Assembly (NCBI GenBank): GCA_026874595.1
Contig: CM049316.1
Coordinates: forward strand, 40,306,695-40,370,694
Direction: 5' to 3'
Length of the DNA: 64,000 bases
Origin: Sipunculus nudus
Lineage: Eukaryota > Annelida > Sipuncula > Golfingiida > Sipunculidae
Positions 1 through 13,800 of the stretch are shown here, piece after piece; position 1 is the stretch's first letter; the number at the start of each line of letters is the position of its first letter. The notes beneath the pieces were generated by a model. The model was not told the DNA's origin. It ran no database searches and saw only the letters and a list, made by a program, of their open reading frames with translations. A program made the translations under genes and the position numbers.

Positions 1-1835
1 CTCAAGTTGTAAAATGGCATTTTTTCAAACAATGCATTAAATCATATGCATGATTTAATTCAGTTTAATAACTTCATGCCAAGCACCTTGTGCAAAATGC
101 ATTTGTAGTCTTGTAGTCCAGCACAAAAAAATTAACTTAAGGAGACATAATTTTAATCATTTATAATGGATGAAGGTATGATATGAAAGAGTTAATTTAT
201 AAAACACTAATTTCATATTAATTTCTATGCACCAGTGGTAGAGAGCTATCCATGGATAATTTAAAAGTGATAATTCACATTGCTCCATGCCTATCCATTA
301 AGGCACAAATCAGGCTTGTGCTATCAGGATATCTCCGTTTATCACTGAACCTTACAGTTTACAAGCTCGGGTTCACACCTGCCTCTCATGTACAGTGTAT
401 TGGATCCAGGATGACTTGTTTAGTTTTTCTGAAGCACAAGATCTTGATTGTTCTATAAAATCATGTTGTAGTTGCAGTACCTGTGTCATCTTCACAACTC
501 TCACGGCTTATCCCAGGTGTATCTTTTTATATATCAGCCATGTGTCTGTGTGCATTTCGTAATCTGATTGATAAGCAGTAGTCATGCTTGCAGACATCAA
601 AATCAGTGACCAAATGTTATTTTGATAGGTTATCTGTGATAACATTTGTAAACATGGTGACATTATGATTACCAGTAATGTATATATGCTGTTTATTGAT
701 TTTAAGGTCTGTACAGTTTGTGAGTAATAAGTACGATAAATCTGATGTACGCACATTTAATATGTGTCATGAATGTATTACTTTAAGTGGTATTTTTGGG
801 GAAAAGAGAAGTACATGTATGCCTCGGACATTTTGAACAAGGCCTTTTTCTGAATACAGACAGTTTGGTGAGATTTTGTGACAAAGGTGAATGCTTTAAT
901 TGAATTTGGACAGTCTAGTGATAAAATGGCAAAGGACATATTATCAACAGGTGATAACCCAAAGGGCTCAATGTCCAAATATGAAATGTCAAAGGACATA
1001 AGGTCCACAGATGAAAAGCCTGTCACAAAATGTTCATGGACAAAAAGCCAAAGGGCAATATCCACCTATGAAAAAATGCCTTGAAAGTGATAGGGGGACC
1101 AAATGATGTTTTCTTCATGGTGAAAAGGTTTCATGTACATATATATATATATATTACTTATGGCTCTACTGGCAATTTAAAAAAGTGAGTGAAGTCATTT
1201 TCAGCATTTTGAATATATAGCCAACTGGCACATACCTGTTTTGGCAAGCCATTTGATGAACAGACATGATATAGTTAACTCGGGTACACCTGATTCAGCA
1301 TAGTGAATATGGATTCACTGATGACTACTGTAAAAGTCTTTGTGGAGTTCATATCAGGATCATGTAATGTTGCTTCAGAAGCTGCTTCCAGCCACTTATC
1401 AGAAGACCATAATGAGGCAAAGTTGTTGGTTACTCAAGACAAATTTGTACTAATTTATACAAAAATGTTATCATTTACATGTATCTTTTATTTATTTAAG
1501 CTGGATGAATTATCTTTTTCCCATCCCAGCTTAAAAACTACTTTTTTTTTCCATCAATAAATTTTCAGACATGCTTGGATTTTAAATAGGCATAATTGAT
1601 CATTTCTGTGACAGATGTGTTTGGGATGCATATTTTGACTTGTCACAGGTATGATTATTCTTCAAAAAGATGAATGAGCATGACCTTTGTAATAATCAGG
1701 TACATTTACAAGCATGAAAATTATATCTCTAAACAGCTCCTGTAATAACAGTCTACATCTTACATTTGAAAAATCTTGTATGCTGGTCTGAATATTGTAT
1801 TTTGATGCCTGGAAAATATATCATATATTTTGCAG
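1..1835. other. AP1G1 intron sequence, no exon recognised
   Basis: AT-rich sequence upstream of the first recognisable AP1G1 exon. I looked for the preceding conserved exon (family peptide around AILYETVLTIM) and did not find it, so that exon must lie before the window. Positions 880-1080 hold a weak imperfect repeat (ATGTCAAAGGACATA-like words); 1137-1153 is a short (TA)n run. Nothing else is supportable. Confidence 0.6.
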
Positions 1836-1891
1836 GTACTAGCTGTAAACATTTTAGGAAGGTTCCTACTGAACAATGACAAGAATATAAG
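1836..1891 (+). CDS. AP1G1: AP1G1 exon: trunk, [18 protein letters not shown]
   Basis: Preceded by TATATTTTGCAG and followed by a GTAACT donor. It encodes [18 protein letters not shown] plus two bases of the next Arg codon, a nearly invariant gamma-adaptin trunk segment. First recognisable exon in the window. Confidence 0.92.
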
Positions 1892-4800
1892 GTAACTTCT
1901 GTTTTGTTTGAACTTAACCTTTACTTGAAATTGCCAGTCTTTTTTTTCATGGATCCACATATCTGTCTACATCAGTTGTCTATGAAAAACCTTGCTCCTC
2001 TGTTTAAGATTGATTGTTTCCATGGGTACATACTTAGGCACTCTGCATATGTCTCAGAGAAAAAAAATATAGAATGCATCAAAATGGACTGAAGCAGGAA
2101 TTCTACATTTTGTGGTTTGGAAAATTAACCACATATCCCTGCAAATCCCAGCATCAAGTCATCAGTTGTAGCTTCAGTAATATCAGCTGTCTTTGTGTAT
2201 TATCAAGAGAGGCACACAAAAGGTTGTACGGGTAGTTCTGAAAATCTTGCATACTAATGGATACAGATTTGACGGATTGTGCACTACAGATAGTACATGC
2301 ATGGGAATTTGCAGATACATGGAAACAGCCTTATAACTTTTTGAGTGGTAAATGCAAGTGTAAATTTATTTAAATTTTTAGGCCTGAAAACTCATTTTAT
2401 GATTATTTCATGGTATAAGTGTGCTGTTCATACCGTAATCAAAACAATGACTAACATAAGCTGCATGTTATGTTCGTCTGTAAATTATGTTTTATAGATA
2501 TGTGGCTCTGAATACATTACTGAGAGTAGTGCAGGCAGATTACAATGCAGTACAGCGGCACAGGAGTACAATAGTTGACTGCCTCAAAGACCCAGATATA
2601 TCTATTAGAAGGTAAGTGCTATGTTTTGGAGTACTGAAAAAGTTTACAATAAATAAAGACTGAAACAATTCAGAATGCTGAACATATTTTTATAGTCAAC
2701 CCCTTGATCTTTGGAATAAATTCAAGAATTATTATTGCCCATTTGATAGCAGCTCATCTGAGGCAGCAGGGAGTGATATCGCTTACCTGCCTAGCAGTGT
2801 CTATGCTAAGTACTTCTAGTGGGGTTTCCTTGCATGATGAGGTGGTCTCCCCCGGGCTGCTGGAGCTTTCCCTAAAAAAGGTCTCCTCTGCGTAGCTTGA
2901 GGCCGGGCACCAGCCTGCCCGAAGTTGTTCTTGTAGCTTCGATTGGATGCATATCTATAGTTCTGACCAGTACTTGGACCCTCCATTATCTTTGGAGCCA
3001 GTCTATTGGTTTCTTCCACCTGTTTTACTGTTTGGGCAAAGTCATCCCCGAAAAGCCACTCGCCTTTCTCTTGGTGCAGCTGTAAGTTGCTTAAGCTTTA
3101 TAACTGTTATCTAATGGGATTCATTTAACTGAAAGTGTTTTAGGTCTGTAAGAATTTATGTTTGCCTTTCATCTGTCATACCATAAGCTAGATACATTTC
3201 ATCAAAATTTAGACTTTCAGGTTTCAAATTTAGTGAGCAAAACCAATTGAATACTGAAATTAGGTCTGTGTAATATGTCCACCTACAGAAAAGGTTATTC
3301 TTCTCTAATCAGCTTTATTCTGTTTGGATAATAAACTCAGTTTCTTAGTATTATGTCAGCCCTTCTCTTTTTTCCGTGGCCATCTGGTGCTTGTTACCTC
3401 AGCTGACTGTAAGTCATCTGAGCTATAGCAATCATCCTTTGTCCAACATCCGTCTGTCCTTTAACAGGGCACAAATCGTAACCGTTTGACCTAGAATCTT
3501 CTAACACAATATCCAGGGAGGTTCTAGGTAAATCTCCTTGGAAACCTGAAATTAGGTCATGGTGACATATTTTTATGACCTACAGGCTGAAAACATGATT
3601 TTGGGCACCCAGACAGTCAAATGGGGCACAAATTGTATCCATTAAGCCTAGAATCCTCCAACGTGACATTTAAGAAGGGCCTAGGCAAATCTCCTTGGAA
3701 ACTGAAATCAGGTCACAGTGACCTACGTTCTATGACCTTTAGGAAAACGGTGTTATATGAACACCCTGAATGTCAGATGGGGATAAATTGTATCTGTTTG
3801 GCCTAGAATCTTCTAACACAATATCCAGGGAGGTTGTAGGCAAATCTCCTTGGAAATCTGAAATTAGGTCATGGTGACCTACATTTTGTGACCTACAGGC
3901 CAAAAAACAGGATTTTGAGCACCCAGAAAGTCAGACAGGGCACACATTGTATATCTTAGGCCTAGAACCTTCTAATGTAATATTCTGAGAAGTCCTTGGC
4001 AAATCCCACTGGAAACCTGCTGGTGACAGGCCAAAAACATGATTTGAGAACCTTCAACTTCAGATGGGTACAAATTGTATGTATTAGGCCTAGGTCCTGG
4101 GCAAATCATCTTTGAAATTTAGAATTAGGTCATGGTGACCCATATTCTGCAAGCTACTGGTCAGAAGCATGATTTTGAGCAGTCAGACAGGGCCAAATTG
4201 TATCCATTAGCCCTAGACTCTTCATACATGACATTTAGGGTAGTCCTTGGCAATTCTCCTTGGAAACCAAAAATTGGGTCATGATGACCTATATTATGCG
4301 AGCTATTAACCATAAACATGATTTTGAGCACCCAGACAGCAAGGGAACAAATGGTATACACTTTCATTTGGACCCCCCTATTGTGAAATGCAGGGGGGTC
4401 CTGGGCAGGTCTCCTATAAATATTGAAATTTTTATTTTCTGTCCATTTTTTAACATAGTAACATTAGCCATAGGCTATGCTCACAGACGATATGTAATGT
4501 TAATAAAAGAAATGAGCACCCAGTCAAATTTAGCTGAGCGTCATGGCCCATTGGCCACTTGTTAGCTCAGCTGACTATAAGTCATCGGAGCTATAGTTGT
4601 GGTCCATTGTCTGAAGGAAAACCACAATTTATGGGACGCCCATAAGTGGTGGGGGGCCATATTATCTGTTTTTGCATTATGAAAACAACCTCATTCTAGC
4701 TCTTATAGTTTTTTAGCTCAGCTGACTATAAGTCATCTGAGCTATAGTCGTGGTCCATTGTCCGTCGTCCGTCCGTCTGTCTGTCAGTCTGTCCGTCCCT

Positions 4801-7800
4801 CCGTCCGTCCGTAGATGTGGCACGTTTTGAAACCGTAAGACCTAGGAATCCAAAATTCAGCATAATGTTAGATGTCCCCAAGATCTCCTACCAAGCCGAA
4901 AACTGGGTCTTTGCGACTTCGTTCCTTTGAGAAATTAAGGAAAAACCTCAATTTTTTATTAAAATCCTATTTTCACATTTCAGGACTGCCTAATATCAAA
5001 ACCACTCTTCTGTTTTTCTTCATATTTACCATAAATATTCCTCTATATAGTTCCTATGTACATGCCAGAAATTAAGTCTGTAAATTATAAATTCTTTAAG
5101 TTATGGGCCCAAACATAATGGACTTTGTAAAAAATCAGGAAAAATAATAACTCACTTAACATGAAAAATTTTGAAACTAGAGTCTATTTTCTCAAGTATA
5201 TAACTATTTTTAATTAAGATTCAATTGTTTACCCAAAATTAGATCTGAATTACTGTAGATTCAGAAATATTAGTTGGGATTTTATTTTCGTGGTTTTCGT
5301 GGATCAAGATAATCCACAAATTCATGATTCCAATGATCAAAAAATCACACGGTCAGAGTATATACGGTATCCTAACGGTAGCTGGTGGTCGACTTTATAT
5401 AAATATATAATTGTAACCGCTGGCTGATTTTCAGTGAAGATACAAAAATTGTTGACTACTGTTTTATGATTGTCTTTGATACATTTATTAAATGCACCGA
5501 ATTGCTTTTTCCTAAATTACTATAAAAATATGGGATTTATAAATATGCTTTTGCCAATCAAATTATTTCCCCTATCATCGAACAAACATGGACCCCTGAT
5601 ATGTTTACAATAAAACAATATCAAAGTATAATTTAAACTGAAAACGTATCCCCAAATTTCCTCAACATTTCGGGTGAAAAATTCAAGAACAGTACCACAT
5701 TTCTGTCGTGCAAAGCGGTAGTTCTAACACACCAAGAACGGTACACAAGTTCCAATGTTCGTAACCACAGCTACCGAGGCACGGCTTTTTCGGAACCGGC
5801 CTTTTCAACCTTCTTTCAATAGAGATTAAACGAGACTTACGCTACCTATTGGCCTTAAAAACAAGGGCCTGTAAACTCTTTGCATTAACCGCGATTACCG
5901 CGGGACGCGAAAGAGCACCTATTCAGAATATTGCAGCAACAGTTGCGTGCATAACAGTCAGCCATTGATAATACATGCAGGCGGTAGTTCTTCCAAATAT
6001 TGCCGATAGTTGTACATATATTTTAGCGTAAGTAAGCGTCACAGAATACTTTTATGCAAATTATTTCTTTGTAATCTCCAAATATAGTCAACATGATGAA
6101 TGATGAACGAACCGTGTCTCGTCTCACCGCCCCGTCCGAGATTTACAGGCGTCAACTGTGAATACCGCCTAGATTATAAAAGTTAAAAACCTTCATGTGG
6201 ACGGTCCCGTTTCATTTTTCCTCCGGTTAAGTGATGGTTTACGTTTTCTGTCAACATGATGTGATCGGATGTTATAACTAATAGCCGATGTATCGGGTGT
6301 TGCAACTGACAGCCGATGAATCGGCCGGCACGTGTCGGTCACGGCTGATTAATTCTTTGTAAGGCTCGGGTCGGGCTTGTTTGTTCAACACTAACCCGCG
6401 GTACAGGCGCACCGTATGATCAGCATCAAAGCCGAACCACCTGTGTACGTCGGGCTTGTCTTCCTTGCGCAAATGGAGGTATTAATAAACATTATTTCCT
6501 AAAGTTTTCTTTGACTTTCCACAAATTCAAATACCCAACTATATGCGTTTTGTACAAAAAACAACGAAATTTTAAGCCCACGATATAATCTGAATCTACA
6601 GTATGTAAATTTTTTAAGTTATTAGCATAAAAAAAATCAGTACCTTAAATTTTGCCCAACTTTGACCATGGCACGTTTTTTTCCTGTAAGCACCATTGAT
6701 TTAATTTTCACAGCATGTAAACATAAATATTTAGTTTGTCTAAATGTGAAATTTGAAAATAAAAGCTTGAAAATTAAGCTAGTTATTGATTTTTTTTTCT
6801 GTAGTCACTTGCTTTGATTACAGACGCAGGGTCCCACTCCAGGTCACTGGAAGTCAGCTATGCCAGGGTTTCTGATTTGTTACAGTCACTGGGGGAGATC
6901 CCCTGCTGTGACAGGTGTACAGTTATTCTCATATCATCACCACCCCCCCCCCCCCCCCCCGGCAAACCCAACCCACTAAGTGTTATGCAGTAATTTTTAT
7001 TGTTTTCACTTTATCTCCTTAATTGTAATGCTGTTTCCACTCCGATATGCAAAAACTTTCCTTGAAAAAATAATTCAAGGTGTAATCCAGGAGATGCAAT
7101 GTTGTGTAATGTAGCATTTTTAATGAAATCAATTTTCTTTTAAATGATTTTAACAAATATAATTGAACCCATCAGTATGCTTAAATTATTATAAAATATG
7201 AAGCACATTATGGATGAATAAAGACACAATTGAAAATTGTGAAATCTAAATCAAGTATTATTTTTTGATATTTATTGTTTTGCAAATTTAAAAGATATAT
7301 TTTTTTGGTAAAAAATAAATAAAGATTGAGATTTATGATCATGCAATTGAGAATTATGAATCAACTTTTATATTCAGATATATATGTTAAATTGGAAATG
7401 TATAGAAATATAAACTTAAATTAGAAAATAATTGATGTGATAAAAAAATGAGGATTTAATACAAACATTTGTTCATTATTTTCCTGCCTCAGCAGAATTT
7501 GAGATCAGGCCTGTTTTATGTTGTTAATTAGCTATATTTCAACTGTATACATTTCATAAAAAAAAATACATATATATTTAATAATATATATTTTACAAAA
7601 AAATAGATTCAATTGAACAAATGTGTAAACTACTGAAATGTCAACAGTTAATCGAAAAACCAACTAATGATCATGGTAATAGTACAGATCATTTGTTCAC
7701 AAACTGCTCACATGCTTTAGTTTCAACATGAGGAAACACATGGTCAGGTCACAAAATATTTTTTGCAACAATTTCTTGCTCATTAATACAAACCAGTCAT

Positions 7801-10800
7801 ATAAACCAACCATGGCCTTTATTACCTCTTCCTCTTACACTTTATCTCCATTTGATATTATTTTAGATTTTTACCTTCAAGGTTAACGTCAGCTGAGCAC
7901 AGTGACCCATAAGTCCCTTGTTTTATCTTTATTTGTAAAGGTTTTGTGTTCTTGTTGGTATTAGGATAACTAGACAGGTGAGGTGAAGAATTTGAGACTG
8001 GATACTCAATAAAGTTTCCTCTGTATCATTTGTACAGGCGTGCCATGGAGCTGTGCTTCGCTCTCGTGAATTCCAACAACATTCGTGGGATGATGAAGGA
8101 GCTACTGTTCTTCTTAGAAAAATGTGATCCAGAGTTCAAGGGTGATGTTTCCTCTAACATTGTCTTTTCTGCAGAAAAGTAAGTATTAAAACTTAATTTA
8201 TATTTCAATTTTTACTTTTAATTGACATAACTATGAACTCTTTATGTTACCTTTATTGCATATTCATTCAATGAATAATCATGAGCAGAGCATTTCTGAG
8301 CAACCAATCAAGTTATTGGTGGCAGTGTAAACAGTCAGTAACCTCACAAGCACAAAATTTGCATAATTTTGGTGACTCTCCCAAACAGACTCCATGTTGT
8401 CTGTACCAGTATCCATTTCCACATGTTTTTTTCTTTGATACCTTTAATACAAAGGAGACAGTGTAAAAATGTCTAGGCTAAAGGTTGCAGGAGCTGTTTA
8501 CATAAAAATATTGTTTTACCATGCACTGAATTAGTATGAGACAAATAACCACAAATATGACAAAACACTTCACAATGATTGCAATATATTCATCACTGGA
8601 GAACAGAGATATAGGCACAGTCACCAAACTGGCAGCAGGGACACACCTCATGAAGGGCTAGGTTAAGTTCAAATGTGGATGACCTTGATGCAGTTTTTAA
8701 GGTCACAGAGCTAATCTTGGTTGGTGACATTAACCCATCTCAAATTTTATACAGGTATTCACAACCTTTTTTTCAGCTACTTCCACAAAAGGCGGGGGAC
8801 ATACTTGATCTATTCGATAGATAAACTTTTCCCTTGTTTCCAGTTAATTAAATGGCGTAACTTCGGGGCACATGCCATTGATGGCTCCTAATGAAAGTTT
8901 ACCAATGTTTGTTCATGGCAGATATAGTCATTCTTTTGTTTGTGTCATAATTGTTCACTGAACATATTTTCTCTGTATTCCAGATATGCTCCAAACAAAA
9001 GGTGGCACATCGATACAGTTATGAAAGTATTGACCACAGTAAGTGTTTTCTCATTATCATGCAATTACTCACCTTTGATAATTGTCATTATCATTATCAT
9101 TAAAGTATTTACCTTAGTAAGTGTTATCTCATTATTGTTAAAAATTACTTCCCTCAGTGTTATCTCATTTTCATGAAATTGCTTACCTTGATAAATGCTA
9201 TCTTGTCATCATGAAATTATTTACCTTAATGTTTTCTCATAATGAAAGTATTTACCGCCATGTTTAACATTATGAAAGTATTTACCTCTGTATTCTCATT
9301 ATCATGACAGTATTCACCGCCATGTTTAACATTATGAATGTATCTACCTCAGTAAGTGTTATCTCATCATGAAAGTATTTAATTTAGTGAGTGTTATCTG
9401 GTCTTGAATGATTTTCCACAGTAAGAGATGTCTCATTATCATGAAATATTGACATCCATGTTTGTAAGGGATGACATGGTTTCAGTGTTTGTTTGTGTGT
9501 GCTTTCAGGCTGGTTATTATATATGGGATGATGTTGTTTTGTGTTGACACTGCGGTCTGTGTTTGCTTTCAGGCTGGTTATTATATATGGGATGATGTTG
9601 TTTTGTGTTGACACTGCGGTCTGTGTTTGCTTTCAGGCTGGTTATTATATATGGGATGATGTTGTTTTGTGTTGACACTGCGGTCTGTGTTTGCTTTCAG
9701 GCTGGTAATTACGTACAGGACGACGTGGTTTCTGTGTTGATCCAGCTTATAGCTGAGACCACTGCTCTGCACACCTACATAGTACAGCAGATGTATAAAG
9801 CCTCTCACCAGGACATCAGTCAACAGCCGCTGGTGCAGGTTGCCTCGTGGTGCCTCGGGGAGTACGGTGACCATCTCATGTCAGGCAATCTGGAGGAGGA
9901 GGAACCTATAAATGTGAGATTTAAATCATCAGTTACGGACGGTTTGTTTTCATCCTCATCTTTTCTTATTAAATAACAAGTCATATTATGCTTCAACTTT
10001 TTTCCGCTTTCATCAACCTTTTATGACAATAAGAATTTTGGCACAGCCGTGTTCCCTTATTCCAGCAAAACAAATACCAGTCTAATGAGGTCAGTGTTGT
10101 TCCATTTTGCTTACACCCCACACACACAGGGTGCCCAGCCAGCGTGCTGTCAGTTAAGACAAAATCTAAAAACACTTGCTCCTGGGCAAGCCTCACTGGG
10201 CTGGTTTCTGTTTTGCTGGCAACGGGAACATGGCTGAGATTAAATAGTCTTAATGTCATAATAGGTTAATGAAGCAGAAACAAAGTGGAAGCCTTATATG
10301 ACTGATTATTTAATAAGAGAACATCCTCAACCTGATGGGGAGGGCAAGGGGATTGCAATTATGTCTGTGTGTATATTATATGTATGTAAATATATACAAG
10401 TGTTTAAATTAGAGCTATAACTATTCACTATCTCATGAAATACTATATATCTTGATACTTCACTATACAATAAGATACATGATAAAATCGATTTTTATAG
10501 AGCATTCAAAAAGGTCAAATTTCAAGTCCTTGTATTTTATATTATTGGAATGAATTCACATTCTAAGTAAACCATGTTGTTGCCTCGAGGCTTAAGGAAT
10601 AATGAATAAAAGCTCCTCAACCCCTGTAAGCTTCCCCTCCCAATGAATATGTGCTTAGGTGAATCATTACACTTATTTGCAGTCCTGATATATATCTATG
10701 TACATAGACCAACAACTGTAAATCAAGAGATTTCCACTGAGAAGTAACTAGCAACATTGTAATTATGTCTGTGCCATGTGGCAAATGAATTATTTGTTTG

Positions 10801-13800
10801 TTACCATTTGCCAGTGTCTGTTATCAACTGTGTACTCAAATGTATGAACTGATTGTGATGAAATATTCTGAGAGGGCAACACTAGTCCAATACTCTGGTG
10901 ATCATGAATGTGGGAAATCACTGAGTGACTGAAAATCTTACAACAAATCTTTAGCATCTAATTTTAATTGGTTTTAATTGCAATGAAACTTTTTTTTCTT
11001 CAGGTAACAGAAGATGAAGTTTTAGATGTACTTGAAAAGATTCTTTTGAACAACAATTCATCTGTGCAGACAAAGGAGTACTGTTTAATGGGAATTATGA
11101 AGCTTAGTACAAGGTTCACACAGACAACCAAGTAAGATATTGTCATACTCCTACTGTTTCCTCTAAACTGTGGTTGACTATATTCTCGAGGCTGAATTTT
11201 AATGATTAAAAAAAAATTTTGTTTGGACATTTGTTCTTGATATTATGAAACATGGTAGCTATAAATATACCCAGTATAATATTTGACTGATAGGGCCTAT
11301 ATTGAGTTGTGACTCCAGTCATAAAGAAAACTGCACTACAGTCGCCATCATCCATTTGCATCAATATCACTGTACAGAGTTTGAAGTCTTGACATTTGGC
11401 AATGAGTATCAAATTAAATCACAACAAAGCTACATGTGATTATAAGGAAAGGAAGTGTAAATTTCATTCCTGTGGTAACTGTCACATATCTGTTCCTTGC
11501 ACAACTTAGCTATCAAGCACAACCTGTAGGTGACATGCTTTTGTATGGTCAGAAATTCACATATAAAGGAATTTTTCCATGGGCTGAGTTATAAAATTCT
11601 TTTCATAAGCACTAGCTGCTGTTAGAAATTATATAAACATATCTAATGTTGGTCTAGTTGATTTTAAATGACATTTTACTTGTTAGGTCTTGAGACGTGT
11701 CAAAAATTAAAATATTTGCCTCAGTCTCCTATTATCTGGTGCCAAAATCTTCAATAGCCAGTAAAGCTGGCAGCTTTTAGAACAAAATATGCTGTTTATC
11801 TGCTGCCTCAGGAGCATGATATAGTCCTACCATGATTAATCCTCATTAGTTCTTACTTGTTTTGTCATTATTTCAGGAGGATACAGAGACTGATCAATAT
11901 CTATGGTACTAGTACAAATGTGGAGCTCCAGCAACGGTCAGTGGAGTTCACAGAAATGTTTAGGAAACACAACAATCTCAGGTGAGAGTGTGCACTTTGA
12001 TCTTATTAGTAACTACTTAAAGCAGTATTTTATCTGTACACTCAATTTACAGATGTATATCTGATTGAGTGTTGATAATGTCATCAACAATATCATCAGA
12101 TTAAGAAAGCAAAATTTGTTTGCAGAGGAAATTCTACAATGAGACCTGTCAATAAAAGACATGAATAGACCATAATACAGGATATCACCAATACCAATAC
12201 TCTTGTGTGTGGAGGTATCAACTGACTGCCTGCTTGAAAGACTGCAGGCAAACAAGTAGTGCCCCCTAGTGTCCAGCCTGACCAGCCCATTCATTCAACA
12301 CAGCAGTGGGGGCACTGGACATGGTGTTTTTAATTACCAATCATCCTGATATTTATTATTTATCATATTTATTATGGTGTGTTAAAACATCTTACAGAAA
12401 CATGAAAAGACATTAGAAATCGCTGCCTTTGACACAGTTGCATTAGAATTTGATCTTAATTGAAACAACTGCCTTGTAGGATGATATAAGGGAAACGTAC
12501 ACAGGGTCTTTCAGACATTGATAAACATCAGATTTTGCAAGTTTCCTTGAATTTGTCATACATTTTGATATGAAACAATTGTAACCTCTTATTTGTTCAA
12601 TGATCTTATTGATCAATTACAGTCCATAGGGTATTCAAACTCACAACGTGGGGATTGTTAGTATTGCCCATGCTTGTTAGTGTCTGGCTGAATCATGCTT
12701 GCCTGCACAAACAGACTTCCTGCTGCGCCAGCCTGTGGTTTTTCTCCTAAATCTACATGAGAAGCTGCATAAGCCATATCCCATATTAATATTGGCATTG
12801 TTTAATCTTTTTAAAGAATACATAAACGACAAAGCCAGCTCTTCGCCCACCTTTTCTGTAGATTTATGTGCAATTTCTGAGCAACTCGGGTTTCATATTA
12901 ATGCAATTAATGTAATTCCTGTTAAGAAAAGATCTTATAATGCCTTGGTGATGGAGTAATGAGCTTGTTTACATGCAAGCTATTAGTAACCACAGTACAT
13001 GCACCAGTGTTGACAAACAGAAAAAACAGTCGCCTAAGTTGGTTGGTTGCATATATGTAGAAGTTGAAACTCACAATAATTACAAAACATTCTTAGCAAA
13101 ATTAGTTCATCTTATTTGCAACCATATGGCCTTGCTGATTTGTTTGGATTACTTTTGCAGGGGCCCTCCAATGATATAAACACAAGGATATAAATATTTA
13201 ACAAACAGTCATCATATAAACACATGGATATAAACAAAATAATCAGTCCGTTATGGGATCAGCACTTTCTGGCATATTTAAAGAAAAGGTTCAAGGGATT
13301 TGTTAACAGATGTCAGATACTGGAATATGAATATTTCAAAATTTATTTATTATTGAAAGATCAAAGTTGGCTTAGCTTCATGACTCATGGGTCACTTGTG
13401 TATTATTGGCATTGTTGACTCACATGGTAAATGATTGTATCACACTCTACTGCTCAACAGGCCAGGTCTGTTAGAACGGATGCCTTTAATATCTAAGGAC
13501 AATGGTGAAAACGGTAGAATACCAAATGGGGATGCAGGACAACATGAAAAAGATATGGTGGCCATGGACGAAGGAAACAGGATAAACAAACAGCTTAAGC
13601 AACCAGAGGTGAGTAACTCACAATATGTAAAGAACTGCAGACAGCCCATAGTTTACCTAATGATTGTAGACAGCCCATAGTTTACCGAATAGTTGTAGAC
13701 AGCCTATAGTCAACCAAAGAAATGTAAACAAGGTATAATCAACCAAAGGACTGTAGACAGCCCACAGTTAAGCAAATAATCCCCGATTCCCCATAGTAAA

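Larger units (their letters stand above)
3394..4563 (+). mobile_element. Helentron-like element, copy 1 (receptor-site subfamily)
   Basis: Left end TTACCTCAGCTGACTGTAAG with the foldback partner CATCTGAGCT; right end CATGGCCCATTGGCCACTTG followed directly by TT and copy 2. Inside are about six to seven imperfect units of roughly 125-158 bp, starting at the GGCACAAATTGTA-like word (near 3469, 3624, 3779, 3938, 4064, 4190, 4330) and each including a CTCCTTGGAAA word and an AGGTCA..TGACCT palindrome. No intact ORF. Helentron-like origin is an inference from end structure. Confidence 0.65.
4713..7922 (+). mobile_element. Helentron-like element, copy 3, split by a nested MITE
   Basis: Left end TTAGCTCAGCTGACTATAAG; a CCGT/CTGT-rich microsatellite at 4767-4812; the body word GATGTGGCACGTTTTGAAAC; a C18 run at 6943-6960; an EEP-endonuclease-like remnant at 7621-7840; right end GTCAGCTGAGC..AGTGACCCAT..GTCCCTTGTT. 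Interrupted at 5253-6601 by a separate element. Without the insert it is about 1.86 kb, close to copy 6 (1.93 kb), which matches it along its length in the opposite orientation. Confidence 0.7.

Noticed and set aside
878-1084. Plus-strand 68-codon frame with repeated SKDI(R/L)STDEKP-like text
   Set aside because: It follows an imperfect DNA repeat in an intron and lacks any conserved adaptin match.
4872-5075. Repeated small ORF ([20 protein letters not shown]...) also at 17900, 18583 and 43386
   Set aside because: Similarity follows the repeat element's DNA; frames break differently in each copy and the peptide has no family resemblance.
9605-9976. 123-codon plus-strand open frame
   Set aside because: It joins decoy repeat and the real AP1G1 exon; only 9701-9913 is the conserved exon in the adaptin frame.
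12699-12959. 86-codon open frame in an AP1G1 intron
   Set aside because: No recognisable family, intron context, AT-rich codons; could be an old mobile-element piece but I cannot support it.
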